A stretch of 64,000 nucleotides of DNA from Candidatus Peribacter sp. (GCA_030647195.1 JAUSKD010000022.1:1-64000); one strand, 5' to 3'; numbered from the stretch's first letter, positions 1 to 10,199 are shown. The notes: generated by a model from the sequence alone, not told the origin. Numbers and translations are program-made.

Positions 1-908
1 ATCACATCGGGCAGGCTGCCGGGCTGGGGTTGCCCCATTCCCTGGAGTGCCGTCGGTTGCTGCTGTTGCTGGGTAGCCGGTTGCTGCTGCAGCGTCGCGG
101 CACGGGTCTGGGCCTCCTCGGGCGTCAGGCCGGTGGAATGCCCCGAGAAGAACGCGGTGCGGTCGATGCGATCCAGGGGGAGCCCGCCCTCTCCGGCGAG
201 CGGCTCGGTCAGGCGCACCTGATACACCGTTCCCGCCGCCTGGCGGATGGTCTGTACCGTGGCGTTCTTTCCTTCGATGGTGAGCTGCTCGATTTGCAGC
301 GGCAGGCCCTGGGCATCAATGATCGAGAAGGCGGAGGGAGCCTGCGATGCCTCAATGACGGGGACAGCCGAGAAGGTGAGGCCGATGCGCGTGGCGGACA
401 GTGCCTGTGCCGAGAGCAGGTGCAGGGAGGTTGCCGTAGATGAAGCTTGCGGCGCAGGTGAAGAATAAGAGGAGACGGGCGCCTGCGTATTCATAGATGA
501 GGCAGAGACGGGCGCGGGCGAAGTCGTCTGCGTGACCATGCGATCCACGCGCACCTCCTCTGTGAAGTACGGACTCTCTTCCCCCTGCGCGTTGACCGCC
601 ATCACACTCACGTAGACGGTCGCGAAACCCGACGGAACACCACGGAGCACATGGCTCGTCGCAGTGCCTTCGGCCGTTTCCACATCATCGTAGTATCCGT
701 CGTTCTCCAGAATGGATTTCTGACTGAAATAGATACGATAAGCCGCGATACTCCCCGACACAGGGGCCCACTGCACCATGATGGATCCGTCCGCCTGTGC
801 TTGCGCCTGTACGCCCACGACGCTTCCCGGGGCTGCGGCGTGTGCCAGCAGAGGAGCTCCCAGAAAACCAAGGAGCATGAGCACGAAGAGGGTTGAGCGG
901 CTTGTCAT
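1..908 (-). CDS. Secreted fibronectin type III-like protein, 3' end truncated by window edge
   Basis: Open reading frame from ATG at 908 to the window start, missed by the ORF track because it runs off the edge. Signal peptide MTSRSTLFVLMLLGFLGAPLLAHA, then Fn3-like VQWAPVSGSIAAYRIYFSQKS...SHVLRGVPSGFATVYVSVMAVNAQGEES. Confidence 0.8.
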   Translation of the reverse strand, partial: MTSRSTLFVLMLLGFLGAPLLAHAAAPGSVVGVQAQAQADGSIMVQWAPVSGSIAAYRIYFSQKSILENDGYYDDVETAEGTATSHVLRGVPSGFATVYVSVMAVNAQGEESPYFTEEVRVDRMVTQTTSPAPVSASSMNTQAPVSSYSSPAPQASSTATSLHLLSAQALSATRIGLTFSAVPVIEASQAPSAFSIIDAQGLPLQIEQLTIEGKNATVQTIRQAAGTVYQVRLTEPLAGEGGLPLDRIDRTAFFSGHSTGLTPEEAQTRAATLQQQPATQQQQQPTALQGMGQPQPGSLPDV

Positions 909-939
909 AGGGGTTGGGTGTGTCTTTAAGACTATTATA

Positions 940-2439
940 TCAGATCTCGCCTTTTCCGCCAAGGCCGAGCGAATGGCGGTGCAGAGCCCCGAGAAGGCGC
1001 ACGAGGCCGGTCGCCCAGAGCAGCGCGCCCAAGACGATGCCGGCGCAGGCAAGTCCGGCGAAGGTGAGCATGTCATTTGCAAGGAATGGCTGAGAGATCC
1101 ACAAACACACTGCGAGTAGGAGCGAGAAAACGAACCACCGCACGAAGGCAGTGGGAGGGAAGTGCGGCTGGGAAAATTTCAAAGTCGACGGCAGAAGCAG
1201 GCTGACTAAGAGCGATTGCACGATGATGGCGGTCGTGGCCGCTCCCACGAAGCCAAGACGCGGGATGAGCAGCAGGTTGCAGCCGACCGAGAAGAGCGCG
1301 CTGACAGAGAGCGTGAGGATCAGGCGTTTCCACTCCCCGTGCACAAGGGCCATGTAGAACGAGAAGAGGATGAAGCCGTAGAGGAACATGGGAACGCTGG
1401 CGAGTCTGAGCGCCGTATCCGCACCGGGGTGTCCGGGCGTTGAAAGATATTCGCGCGTGGTGAGCAAGGCGATGATCGGGCGCGGCCAGAACATCGCGAA
1501 TAACCCGGCCGTCGTGCCGAGGAGCAAAAGAAGCAGGAAGGTTTTGCCCAACAGCATGCCGGCATCCTTTCCCTGTTCACGGCGTTCACTCACAATCGGG
1601 AGGATGGAATTGAGCAGGAATGTGGGGATGAGGAAGCCCATTTCCCCAATCCGGAGCACGAAACCGTAGAAGGCATTCTGCATCTGAAAATCCGGTCGCA
1701 GGAGCGCGATCAGGGTCATGTCGAACTGGCGGCAGAACGAGAGCAGCAGGTAGGCGGTTCCGAACGGAAGCGCGCTCGCGAGCAAGTGGCGCATCGTGCG
1801 TGCGTGCCACCGCACGTTGAACGTGATGAACCTGTGCGCGAACACATACGAAAGCAGCAACAGCAGCAGGGCGCCGATGCCACCGACCAGCAGGCAGAAC
1901 AGGAACACATTTTCATTCGTGCTGCCGCGGATGCCCAGCACGATGAGCATACCCAGCATCACGGTGGTCAGGATGCGCTGGCTCACTTCCGCGACAAACA
2001 CATACTGCAGGCGGTAGTTGATCTGAAAGACGGATCGCAGTGTGCCGGCGAGCAGGGTAAAGAAAGGTGTCAGCGCGGCGATGGTGATGCCCAATGGCAA
2101 GGGCGTACCGCTCCACTGCGGGAGCAGCCATGCAAAGAGGATGGCGGAACCAAGGGAGATCGTGAGGATGATGGCCCGGAGGAAGATGAGCGCGCTCAGG
2201 ATCTCTTCTTTCCGGTCGGAGCGGCTCATTTCGCGAACCGAGACGGCATAGAGTCCGAAATCCGCGAGGATGCCGAAGATCTGCAGGTATCCGTAGGCTG
2301 AATTGTAGTATCCGGCCAGTTCGAGGCTCAGGGACACCGCGACGAACTTCACGCTCAGGATCGAGAGCGCCGCCATGGTGATCTGGCTTGAGAGTTGCCA
2401 GAGCGTGGAGGCTGCGATTTTTTTCGCAATGGAGGACAT
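940..2439 (-). CDS. Polysaccharide/lipid flippase, MATE/Wzx-like multi-TM protein
   Basis: ORF 940..2643 with likely start MSSIAKKIAASTLWQLSSQ at 2439; 12+ hydrophobic segments; Wzx/MVF-type layout. Confidence 0.75.
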   Translation of the reverse strand: MSSIAKKIAASTLWQLSSQITMAALSILSVKFVAVSLSLELAGYYNSAYGYLQIFGILADFGLYAVSVREMSRSDRKEEILSALIFLRAIILTISLGSAILFAWLLPQWSGTPLPLGITIAALTPFFTLLAGTLRSVFQINYRLQYVFVAEVSQRILTTVMLGMLIVLGIRGSTNENVFLFCLLVGGIGALLLLLLSYVFAHRFITFNVRWHARTMRHLLASALPFGTAYLLLSFCRQFDMTLIALLRPDFQMQNAFYGFVLRIGEMGFLIPTFLLNSILPIVSERREQGKDAGMLLGKTFLLLLLLGTTAGLFAMFWPRPIIALLTTREYLSTPGHPGADTALRLASVPMFLYGFILFSFYMALVHGEWKRLILTLSVSALFSVGCNLLLIPRLGFVGAATTAIIVQSLLVSLLLPSTLKFSQPHFPPTAFVRWFVFSLLLAVCLWISQPFLANDMLTFAGLACAGIVLGALLWATGLVRLLGALHRHSLGLGGKGEI

Positions 2440-2512
2440 CAAAAGGGATTGTAGCGGCATTCCCTTTGCGGTGCTTGCTCTCTGCGGTGCGCAGCTTACA
2501 CTGGGAGCTGCC

Positions 2513-3430
2513 ATGCCACTCCCCTTTCGCCACATCACCTCGACCAAGCAGTTCGTCCGTGCGGATACCGACGCCATTCTTGCGGTGGCGGAAAAAATGG
2601 AAAAAGTCCTGGCAAAAGGCGGGAGCGATCTTCTGAAGAACAAGATCCTCGCCGCACTCTTCTACGAGCCCAGCACGCGCACCAGGCTCAGTTTCGAGAC
2701 GGCCATGCAGCGGCTGGGCGGTCAGGTGATCACGGCCGACGGCCTGCAGTTCAGCTCCATGTACAAAGGTGAAACGATTGAGGACACGATGATGGTGGTG
2801 GGCCAGTATGCGGACATCGTCGCCATGCGGCATCCCGAGCAGGGCAGCGCGGACCGCGCCGCCGCAGTGTGTCCCGTCCCATTCATCAATGCGGGCGACG
2901 GACCGGGGCAGCATCCCACGCAGGCGCTCCTCGATCTTTACACCATCCTCAAAGAGCGCGGATCCCTCGACGGACTCCATATTGCGATGGTGGGCGATCT
3001 CAAATTCGGCCGCACAGTACATTCCCTTTCATTCCTCCTCGGGCTCTACAAAGATGTCCGCTTCACGCTGATCGCTCCGAAGGAGCTCATGATGCCCCCC
3101 AAAGTCACCAGTTTCTTCAAAGAGAAGAACATCTTCTTCGCCGAGAGCGAGAATCTCGAACAGGGGCTCACTGCGGATGTGCTCTACATGACGCGCGTGC
3201 AGAAAGAACGCTTCGAGGACAAAGAGGAATACGAACGACTCAAGTTGAAGTACGTTCTGAAGGCCGATCATCTGCATGGCCGCTCCGTGACCGTCCTGCA
3301 TCCGCTTCCGCGCGTGGGAGAGATCGCAACGGACGTCGATCCCCTGCCCGGCGCCGCATACTTCCGCCAGGTGCGTAACGGCGTCGTCATGCGCATGGCG
3401 CTGCTGGCGATGCTCCTCGGCAAAGCATGA
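2513..3430 (+). CDS. pyrB: Aspartate carbamoyltransferase catalytic subunit
   Basis: FYEPSTRTRLSFETAMQRLGG and HPTQALLDLYTI motifs; start MPLPFRHITS. Confidence 0.95.
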   Translation: MPLPFRHITSTKQFVRADTDAILAVAEKMEKVLAKGGSDLLKNKILAALFYEPSTRTRLSFETAMQRLGGQVITADGLQFSSMYKGETIEDTMMVVGQYADIVAMRHPEQGSADRAAAVCPVPFINAGDGPGQHPTQALLDLYTILKERGSLDGLHIAMVGDLKFGRTVHSLSFLLGLYKDVRFTLIAPKELMMPPKVTSFFKEKNIFFAESENLEQGLTADVLYMTRVQKERFEDKEEYERLKLKYVLKADHLHGRSVTVLHPLPRVGEIATDVDPLPGAAYFRQVRNGVVMRMALLAMLLGKA

Positions 3431-4755
3431 CGTCGCTTCTCATTCGCGGTGGCACCATCGTCCGTCCGACAGGCGACGAACGCGCGGACATCCTCATGAA
3501 CGAGGGGATCATCGGCGAGATTTTCGTGCGCACAACCGGTCCACAGAAGCTTCTTGCGGCGGATCAGACCATCGAGGCGAACGGGCAGCTGCTCTTTCCC
3601 GGGTTCATCGATTGCCACGTGCACTTTCGCGAGCCGGGCCTGGAGCAGAAGGGCACCATGGAGACCGAGTCGCAGAGCGCGATTGCGGGTGGTGTCACCA
3701 CGGTCTGCGAGATGCCCAATACCAATCCGCCCACCGTTTCCATCGCGGCTCTGCGCGAGAAGGTGAGAATCGCAGAGGGCATTTCTACATGTGATATCCG
3801 TTTCTTTTTCGGCGTTACGCAGAGCGAGAATCTGCAGGAACTCCGACGTCTCTGGACGGAACAGGAATACTCCAGCCTGCGTGACCGTTGCTGCGGAGTG
3901 AAGCTCTACATCGATCACTCCACGGGCAATCAAAAAGCCGCAAAAGGCGTTGTCGAAGAGGCGTTCCGCGTCTGTGCGGAGCTCAAAATTCCGCTCGTCG
4001 TGCACTGCGAGGATCCCGTGCTCAACGCGCGGGCGGCGAAATTAAACATGCATACGGAGATCGCGGCACATTCCCTCATCCGTGCTCCCGAGTCGGAGCA
4101 GCGTGCAATCACCTCTGCCATTGAGAGCGCGAAAGAGACCGGTGCGCAGCTGCATATCGCGCATCTGTCGACGAAGCGCGGACTTGAGCTTGTCGGGCAG
4201 GCCAAGAAAGACGGGCTCCCCATCACCTGCGAGGTGGCGCCGCATCATCTTTTTCTTTCCACGGAGGACTACGAAACACTGGGAACTCTGGGGAAAATAA
4301 ATCCTCCTCTGCGCACGCCGGATCACTGCGAGGCGCTGTGGGCGGGCATCGAGAGCGGGACGATCGATTGTGTGGCCAGTGACCATGCCCCGCACACATT
4401 CGAAGAGAAGCAGGTTATGCCGGCTCTCACTGCTCCCAGCGGCGTTCCCGGGGTTGAAACAATGATTCCCCTGCTGCTCACCGTGGCGGCGGGCCGATGG
4501 CCGCATCCGCGCCGTCGTTCCTTCCAGCCGAAGTTGATGTATGCCGATATCAGGCGGCTCTGCTTCGACCGTCCCAATGAAATCTTCGCGCTCAAGCGTC
4601 CGATGATCGAATCAGCCGCCAAAGCTAATCTTGCCCTCGTCGAACCAGAAGCGGAGTGGGAGATCCATGGAGCGGATCTGCACAGCAAGTGTGGATGGAC
4701 CCCCTATGAGGGTTGGAAGATTACCGGGAAAGCGACGGTCGTGGGAGGATGGTAA
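3427..4755 (+). CDS. pyrC: Dihydroorotase
   Basis: GFIDCHVHFREPG, HIAHLSTKRGLELV and SDHAPHT motifs; ATGA overlap with pyrB. Confidence 0.93.
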   Translation: MTSLLIRGGTIVRPTGDERADILMNEGIIGEIFVRTTGPQKLLAADQTIEANGQLLFPGFIDCHVHFREPGLEQKGTMETESQSAIAGGVTTVCEMPNTNPPTVSIAALREKVRIAEGISTCDIRFFFGVTQSENLQELRRLWTEQEYSSLRDRCCGVKLYIDHSTGNQKAAKGVVEEAFRVCAELKIPLVVHCEDPVLNARAAKLNMHTEIAAHSLIRAPESEQRAITSAIESAKETGAQLHIAHLSTKRGLELVGQAKKDGLPITCEVAPHHLFLSTEDYETLGTLGKINPPLRTPDHCEALWAGIESGTIDCVASDHAPHTFEEKQVMPALTAPSGVPGVETMIPLLLTVAAGRWPHPRRRSFQPKLMYADIRRLCFDRPNEIFALKRPMIESAAKANLALVEPEAEWEIHGADLHSKCGWTPYEGWKITGKATVVGGW

Positions 4756-4932
4756 ATTCATGGGATGGCCACCCCTAGTGTCCCTCCCATGGGCCCACCC
4801 TTCCTCGAGTGGTGTCGCTCCAGTGGTGGGGCCCGTCACCCCTCGACATCGCTCGGGGTGCCCTGAGCGACGAGTGGAAAGGAGTGTAACGAGGAGTCGA
4901 ATGGGCAGAGCCACCCACCGCTTCGCGACGAT

Positions 4933-5577
4933 TTATTTCATTTGTGAAAGTAAAGCGGGCAATTCCTGCAGGGAGCGGATCACGTGCATGGCGTTCTGGT
5001 GTGCCTGAGGTGAGGTGTGTTCCCGCGCGATGAGACAATTGGCCATGTTGGCGCTTCGTGCTGCCTGGATATCAAAGTCCTGGTCACCGATGTATATACA
5101 ATGCTCTGGGGCAATGCCCAGACGCTCGGCAGCAAGCAGCAGACTGTGCGGATGGGGTTTGTCATAGGGCTGGCAATCATCGGCTGTCACGATCATGGAT
5201 GAAATTGGCGAGAGATCAATGCGTCGTTCGATAGCATCGACGTATGACCTCCATGAGCCCGTAACAATGGCGCGTGGGGTTTCATTCTTGAGTGAATCCG
5301 CGAAATCTTTTGCATCTTCGAACCACTTCACCTTTTCACTCAGTGTTTTAGTGTAGAGATCATCTCGGTACTTGCGGATCTCTGCATCACGATGACTCAA
5401 ATTAAAACGCATAAGCACATTGGTGAGTTTGTGGTTTTCCCAAAAAATCTTATTGAATTCCTGCTCGCTTAAAACAAGCCCGAAGACACTCAATGTCTGA
5501 AAGTAGGCCTGCTTGTAGAGCGGTATGGAATCAACGAGTGTCCCATCAAGATCGAAGAGGATCGCTTGTACTTCCAT
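4933..5577 (-). CDS. HAD-superfamily hydrolase (phosphoglycolate phosphatase-like)
   Basis: MEVQAILFDLDGTLVDS, AIVTGS and YIGDQDFDIQAA motifs. Confidence 0.85.
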   Translation of the reverse strand: MEVQAILFDLDGTLVDSIPLYKQAYFQTLSVFGLVLSEQEFNKIFWENHKLTNVLMRFNLSHRDAEIRKYRDDLYTKTLSEKVKWFEDAKDFADSLKNETPRAIVTGSWRSYVDAIERRIDLSPISSMIVTADDCQPYDKPHPHSLLLAAERLGIAPEHCIYIGDQDFDIQAARSANMANCLIAREHTSPQAHQNAMHVIRSLQELPALLSQMK

Positions 5578-5891
5578 ACATGTGCAGGAATGAGTTCCGT
5601 GTGAGCGTATCACAGTGAAGCTCCCCAGCCTCACAGCGGGGTATCTTTTGAAACGCCTTCGGCGATCCCTCGCGGAACCCGGCGCCCGCCTCGGCCGAGC
5701 CGAGATCGGACGGGTAGCCCCGCAGTTGCGGGGCGAAGTTGGGTGAAGGACAGGTAAAAAAAGAGCCCCGTATGAGGAAGCCCTGTTTTTGTGTACCGAT
5801 GATGTGCGTCGGGATCCTTTATCCCCTGCGTCCCCATTGGTGGGTCATTGGTTGTATTGGAAATGAAATAAAACGAATTGAAGTGCCGGGG

Positions 5892-7874
5892 TCAGACTTC
5901 CACGATAAGTGGAATGACCATCGGCTCGCGGTCCAGTTTGCGGTCAAAGTAACGGTAGAGGGCGCCGCTGATCGTCCGCTTGATATCTTTGCGATCGATT
6001 TCGCCGCGGTTTACCGCCTCTTCATAGGCCTTGCGCGAAAGCTCAATCACTTCGCGCGTGATCGTCGCCTGTTCTGATCCATAGATCAGACCTCGCGAGA
6101 GGACATCGGGATCACCGACGAGGCGCTTGCTCTGGCTGTAGACGCGCAGGACCAGCATGATGATTCCGGCGGAGCTCATCACCTTGCGGTCATTGAGGAC
6201 GCGCTGGCCTTCGCCAGCGCTCCCGAGCCCGTCGATGATGACATCCTGAATCAGGTGCTTCTGCTTGCTCTTGCGCGCATTGCCCTGCTGATCGAATTCC
6301 AGAATCTCACCGTTGGTGAGCATGTGGATGCAGTTTTCCTCGTAGCCGAGCGTTCGGGCCAAGTCCGCATGCGCAGCGCACATGTGCGGCTCCCCGTGTT
6401 CGGGGATGATGTGCTTGGCGCGGACCAGCTGGTGCATCAACAGGATGTCACCGGCATGCCCGTGGCCCGTGGTGTGGAGGGCGAGCTCCGCATTCGTCTT
6501 CACCTTCGCACCCTTGAGGTGGAGGTTATTCACGACTTTGGCCACCGAGCGCTCGTTCCCGATGATGGGGTTCGAACTCAGGATGACCGTGTCGCCTGCC
6601 TTGACGGAAATATTGCGATGCGTGCCCAGTCCGATGCGTGCGAGCCCTGCCATCTCTTCACCCTGGCTGCCCGTGGTGATGATCAGCACTTCGCGGTCGG
6701 GGATTTTCTCCATGCCGGGGCTCACCTTGCGGATCAGCCCGCGCGGAGCCTTGAGATAGCCCAGATTCTGGGCGATTTCGATGTTCGTCTCCATGCTGCG
6801 GCCCGAGACGAATACCTTGCGGTTGTAGGTCTTGGCGTGGTTGACGATCTGCTGGATGCGACTCAAAAGAGAGCTGAAGGTCGAGATGATCACACGGCCC
6901 TTGGCATCGCGGATGAGCTGGTGGAGCGTTTCAGAAATATCCCGCTCACTCTTGCTGTAGCCGGGCTTGTTGACGTTGGTCGAATCGGCGACGATCGCCA
7001 GAACTCCTTCTTTGCCCAGTTGGGCAAAACGCTGGAAGTCCGCCGGCTGTTCATCCACCGGTGTTAAGTCAAACTTGAAATCCCCCGTATGCATGATGGT
7101 CCCATAGGGGGTCCGCAGCGCGATGGCTGCCGAGTCGGGGATGGAGTGCGTGACGCGCAGGAACTCCGCTTCTGAGCGGCCGATCTTTACGCGCTGACCG
7201 TAGGTCACCGTATTGAGTTGGGCCTTGCCGGTCATCTTGGCTTCATCCAGGCGCTTCTTGATGAAGGCCATGGTCAGCTTGGTGCCGTACATCGGCGGAA
7301 AGTGCAGAGCGGGCAGCAGATGCTGTACGGCTCCGATATGGTCCAAGTGTCCGTGCGTGAAGAGGATGCCTTTGATCCGGTTCTCGCGTCCTTTCAGGCT
7401 GGAGATATCCGGCACAAGGTAATCGATCCCCAGCATGTCCTCGTCCGGGAATTGCAAACCCAGATCGATGATATAGAGGTCCTGATCCACTTCTATGACG
7501 AAGCAGTTGCGTCCCACCTGTTCAAAACCGCCAAGCGGGTAGACCTTGAGTCCACCCACCCTTCCTTGTGGGAGGGGGGCAGGCCGCGGTTGCGCTTGGG
7601 GAACAGGAGCACGTTGCTGCTGTGGCTGACCGGGCCGAGGTTGCTGTTGTCGATTATGCCGGCCATGCCTGTGTGGATGGCGGAACGGCTGGCCCTGTGG
7701 GCGTCCGCCCCCCGGTTGCTGTGGCGGGCGCTGTGGCATCTGGGAAATAACAGGCTTCGGGGAATCCTTCCCTGCAGCCTGTGCAGCGGAAGGGGATTGC
7801 GGGAGACGGCTCGATTGCTCAATTCGTCCGGGTTCTCCCAGTTTATTCTGGAGCCATTCACCGATGGTTTTCAC
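5892..7874 (-). CDS. rnj: Ribonuclease J with Pro/Gln-rich N-terminal extension
   Basis: MBL core FTHGHLDHIGAVQ, HTGDFKFD, ADSTNVNKPGYS, PEHGEPHMCAAHADLA; ~100 aa N-terminal RPPQQPGGGRPQGQPFRHPHRHGRHNRQQQ tail. Confidence 0.92.
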   Translation of the reverse strand: MKTIGEWLQNKLGEPGRIEQSSRLPQSPSAAQAAGKDSPKPVISQMPQRPPQQPGGGRPQGQPFRHPHRHGRHNRQQQPRPGQPQQQRAPVPQAQPRPAPLPQGRVGGLKVYPLGGFEQVGRNCFVIEVDQDLYIIDLGLQFPDEDMLGIDYLVPDISSLKGRENRIKGILFTHGHLDHIGAVQHLLPALHFPPMYGTKLTMAFIKKRLDEAKMTGKAQLNTVTYGQRVKIGRSEAEFLRVTHSIPDSAAIALRTPYGTIMHTGDFKFDLTPVDEQPADFQRFAQLGKEGVLAIVADSTNVNKPGYSKSERDISETLHQLIRDAKGRVIISTFSSLLSRIQQIVNHAKTYNRKVFVSGRSMETNIEIAQNLGYLKAPRGLIRKVSPGMEKIPDREVLIITTGSQGEEMAGLARIGLGTHRNISVKAGDTVILSSNPIIGNERSVAKVVNNLHLKGAKVKTNAELALHTTGHGHAGDILLMHQLVRAKHIIPEHGEPHMCAAHADLARTLGYEENCIHMLTNGEILEFDQQGNARKSKQKHLIQDVIIDGLGSAGEGQRVLNDRKVMSSAGIIMLVLRVYSQSKRLVGDPDVLSRGLIYGSEQATITREVIELSRKAYEEAVNRGEIDRKDIKRTISGALYRYFDRKLDREPMVIPLIVEV

Positions 7875-8022
7875 TACTAGTTATTGGAAAAAGAATTACG
7901 TGTCACCAGTATAGGCTTCGCAGGGAAAATAATCAAGCTCTTCTTTGTCGAAGCATAGAGATTTTGGCTTAGATACAACGAATTTTTAGTTCAACTAACT
8001 GAATTTTGGAGGGGCAAATGCA

Positions 8023-8175
8023 ATGAAAGTTTTAAGATTTCCTTCGGGATGGCCGGTGGAGAACCCACAAGATCCTCCATCAGTACCGACTAGTGATACA
8101 GATCGAGAGGATTCATCGGAAAAGACAACCGGCTCGCCGGCTGTTCCGGGTGCTTGCTGTCACTCCCCTCCTTAA
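8023..8175 (+). CDS. Small ORF, 50 aa (MKVLRFPSGWPVENPQDPPSVPTSDTDREDSSEKTTGSPAVPGACCHSPP)
   Basis: Below the size cut-off of the track; SD-like GGAGGGG at 8008-8014, 8 nt before ATG; co-directional with and 18 nt upstream of the next gene. Confidence 0.5.
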   Translation: MKVLRFPSGWPVENPQDPPSVPTSDTDREDSSEKTTGSPAVPGACCHSPP

Positions 8176-8193
8176 GGTAGCCTTGCTTTCCGT

Positions 8194-10143
8194 ATGGACG
8201 TTACGGTCCAGACGGGCATGACCAAATCAGTGAAAGGGGTTTCCCTCGTCGCTCTTTCATTTGTTTCTTCTCAGAAGGAACAAGTGTGTCTGCTGCTCGA
8301 GATCGAGGCGGATACCTCTGAGGCGAAGACCACCGAAAAAGAGTGCATTACCATTGTTGAACATGCGTTGCTTGAGACGGACGGAGGCGCCGCGGAGAGG
8401 CTGGATGGTACATTGAAGGAATTGAACGGGCTTCTGAAAGGGCTGATCCTCTCCAAGGCAATCGAAGGGGTTCACGCCATTGTGGCCATTGTGGATCGTG
8501 ATCTGACGCTCCACGTTTCACACGCGGGGAGTGCCGAGGCCTACATCGTGCGTGCCGGAGGGGCGAGCCAGATCACCGAATACACCCGCGGCAAGCCGGT
8601 TCCCGCGTTCGTCCACATCGCCAGTGGCCGCCTGGAGGCGCGCGATACGGTTGTTTTTTCCACGCAGCGGTTGCTCAGGGCTGTCACGCCGGCGCAACTG
8701 GCCCAGCATGCCCAACGGGGTGATCAGCTGCTGGACGAGCTGACGAATACCCTTGAGGCCGAACGGGAGCATGCGGCGCTCGGTGTGCTGCACGCGAGCG
8801 GCGGGCAGATGAAGATCGGCGAAGCGCCCCTGCGCCCTGCAGGGCGGGCTCTGGCGTCGCGTCATGACCGTCGTGGGAGGAATTGGGGAGCCAGCACGAT
8901 CGTCGCCAGGATGGGCGAGCGGGGACGCGCGTTCCTTTCGCTCGGGATATTCCGGCAGATCTGGGAAAAGACGAGCGATTGGGCGGCAACATTCTTTGCG
9001 GATCTCAAAAACCCCAAGCGCAAGCGGCGTGCGCACCTGCTCATCGTGGCGGGGGCTCTCGTCGTCTTCATTCTGCTCTGGGTGATCGTCAACCTCTCCA
9101 CCTCTACGGAGCGCGGCAAGACGAAGGCAGAGCTGACACAGCTCATGGAGCAGATCGATCAGGAGATCCGCACGGCGGAGAATCGCCAGCTGAGCGGAGA
9201 CATCGACGGGGCGAACCTCGTGCTGGATCGCGCACAGGAGGAGGCGCAACAAGTGATGAATAACGAGAGCGGTCTCTACCGTCGGGAATCTCTGGATCTT
9301 CTTGACCGCATCCGCACGAAGAAAGAGGACATCAATCACATCGTCCGTCTCTCGCCGCGTCTCGTGGTGAATGCGTCGGCCAAGAGCGCCGACATCACGC
9401 TCCTTGGCATGGTGGGGCTCGCGGACGGGGAATTCGCTCTGTACGACAAGCAGAACCTCTACCGCGTCCTCCTCAATGCCATTGATGATCCGCAAAAAAT
9501 CACGACGCAGGAAGCCATCGCCGATGCGGCGGGCTTTGCACGCTATCAAACCATTGTCTTCCAGACCGCCACGAACGGCATTATCGAGACGATCGGCGGC
9601 CAGCCCACCACCATGAAGACAGAGGATCCCGCAGGCTGGATCAGCGGAAAGGACGTGAAAACCTACCTTCGTTTCCTCTACATCCTCTCGCCCGAAAACA
9701 ATCAGATCTACAAGTACGAACGGCTCTCGAACCGCTACGGCGCCCCGACGGAGTACAACGTGGATGGGAAGCTCGAGGGGGCGATTGATATGGCGATCGA
9801 TGGACCGATCTTTGTCCTCAAGCGCGGCGGGGAAGTGGTAAAACTCTTCCGCGGAGAGGCGCAGCCCTTCACGATCCGGCATGCGCCGGAGAAGAACATC
9901 CTTGCGACGGCAACCAAGGTGATCAAGGCCGCCGGCAGCAATCTCTACTTCCTCGATCCCACGGGCGCCCGCATCGTGGTGGTGACGGAAGGTGGAGCCA
10001 CCGGAGAATCCTCCTACAAGACGCAGTATGTCTTGGAGGGCGATCAGGTTGGCACGCTGCAGGACTTCTTCGTGGATGCCGACGAGGGGCACCTGTACGT
10101 CATGGATGAAAAGCGGCTGTATGTTGTGGACCTTGTGAAATAG
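8194..10143 (+). CDS. Degenerate PP2C-like domain + TM + putative beta-propeller protein
   Basis: N-terminal VSHAGSAEAYIVRAGG...ITEYTRG...VVFSTQRLL aligns with PP2C signature positions but lacks the catalytic Asp; TM segment LLIVAGALVVFILLWVIV; repeat-like C-terminus. Confidence 0.6.
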   Translation: MDVTVQTGMTKSVKGVSLVALSFVSSQKEQVCLLLEIEADTSEAKTTEKECITIVEHALLETDGGAAERLDGTLKELNGLLKGLILSKAIEGVHAIVAIVDRDLTLHVSHAGSAEAYIVRAGGASQITEYTRGKPVPAFVHIASGRLEARDTVVFSTQRLLRAVTPAQLAQHAQRGDQLLDELTNTLEAEREHAALGVLHASGGQMKIGEAPLRPAGRALASRHDRRGRNWGASTIVARMGERGRAFLSLGIFRQIWEKTSDWAATFFADLKNPKRKRRAHLLIVAGALVVFILLWVIVNLSTSTERGKTKAELTQLMEQIDQEIRTAENRQLSGDIDGANLVLDRAQEEAQQVMNNESGLYRRESLDLLDRIRTKKEDINHIVRLSPRLVVNASAKSADITLLGMVGLADGEFALYDKQNLYRVLLNAIDDPQKITTQEAIADAAGFARYQTIVFQTATNGIIETIGGQPTTMKTEDPAGWISGKDVKTYLRFLYILSPENNQIYKYERLSNRYGAPTEYNVDGKLEGAIDMAIDGPIFVLKRGGEVVKLFRGEAQPFTIRHAPEKNILATATKVIKAAGSNLYFLDPTGARIVVVTEGGATGESSYKTQYVLEGDQVGTLQDFFVDADEGHLYVMDEKRLYVVDLVK

Positions 10144-10199
10144 CCAAAAACACAGATTTCTATTTTCATTATTCCGTTTTCCATTCAGCATGTCCGCGC

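Noticed and set aside
8518-10191. 557-aa minus-strand ORF
   Set aside because: Antisense to the 8194-10143 gene; composition typical of a shadow ORF in GC-rich coding DNA; no recognisable domain.
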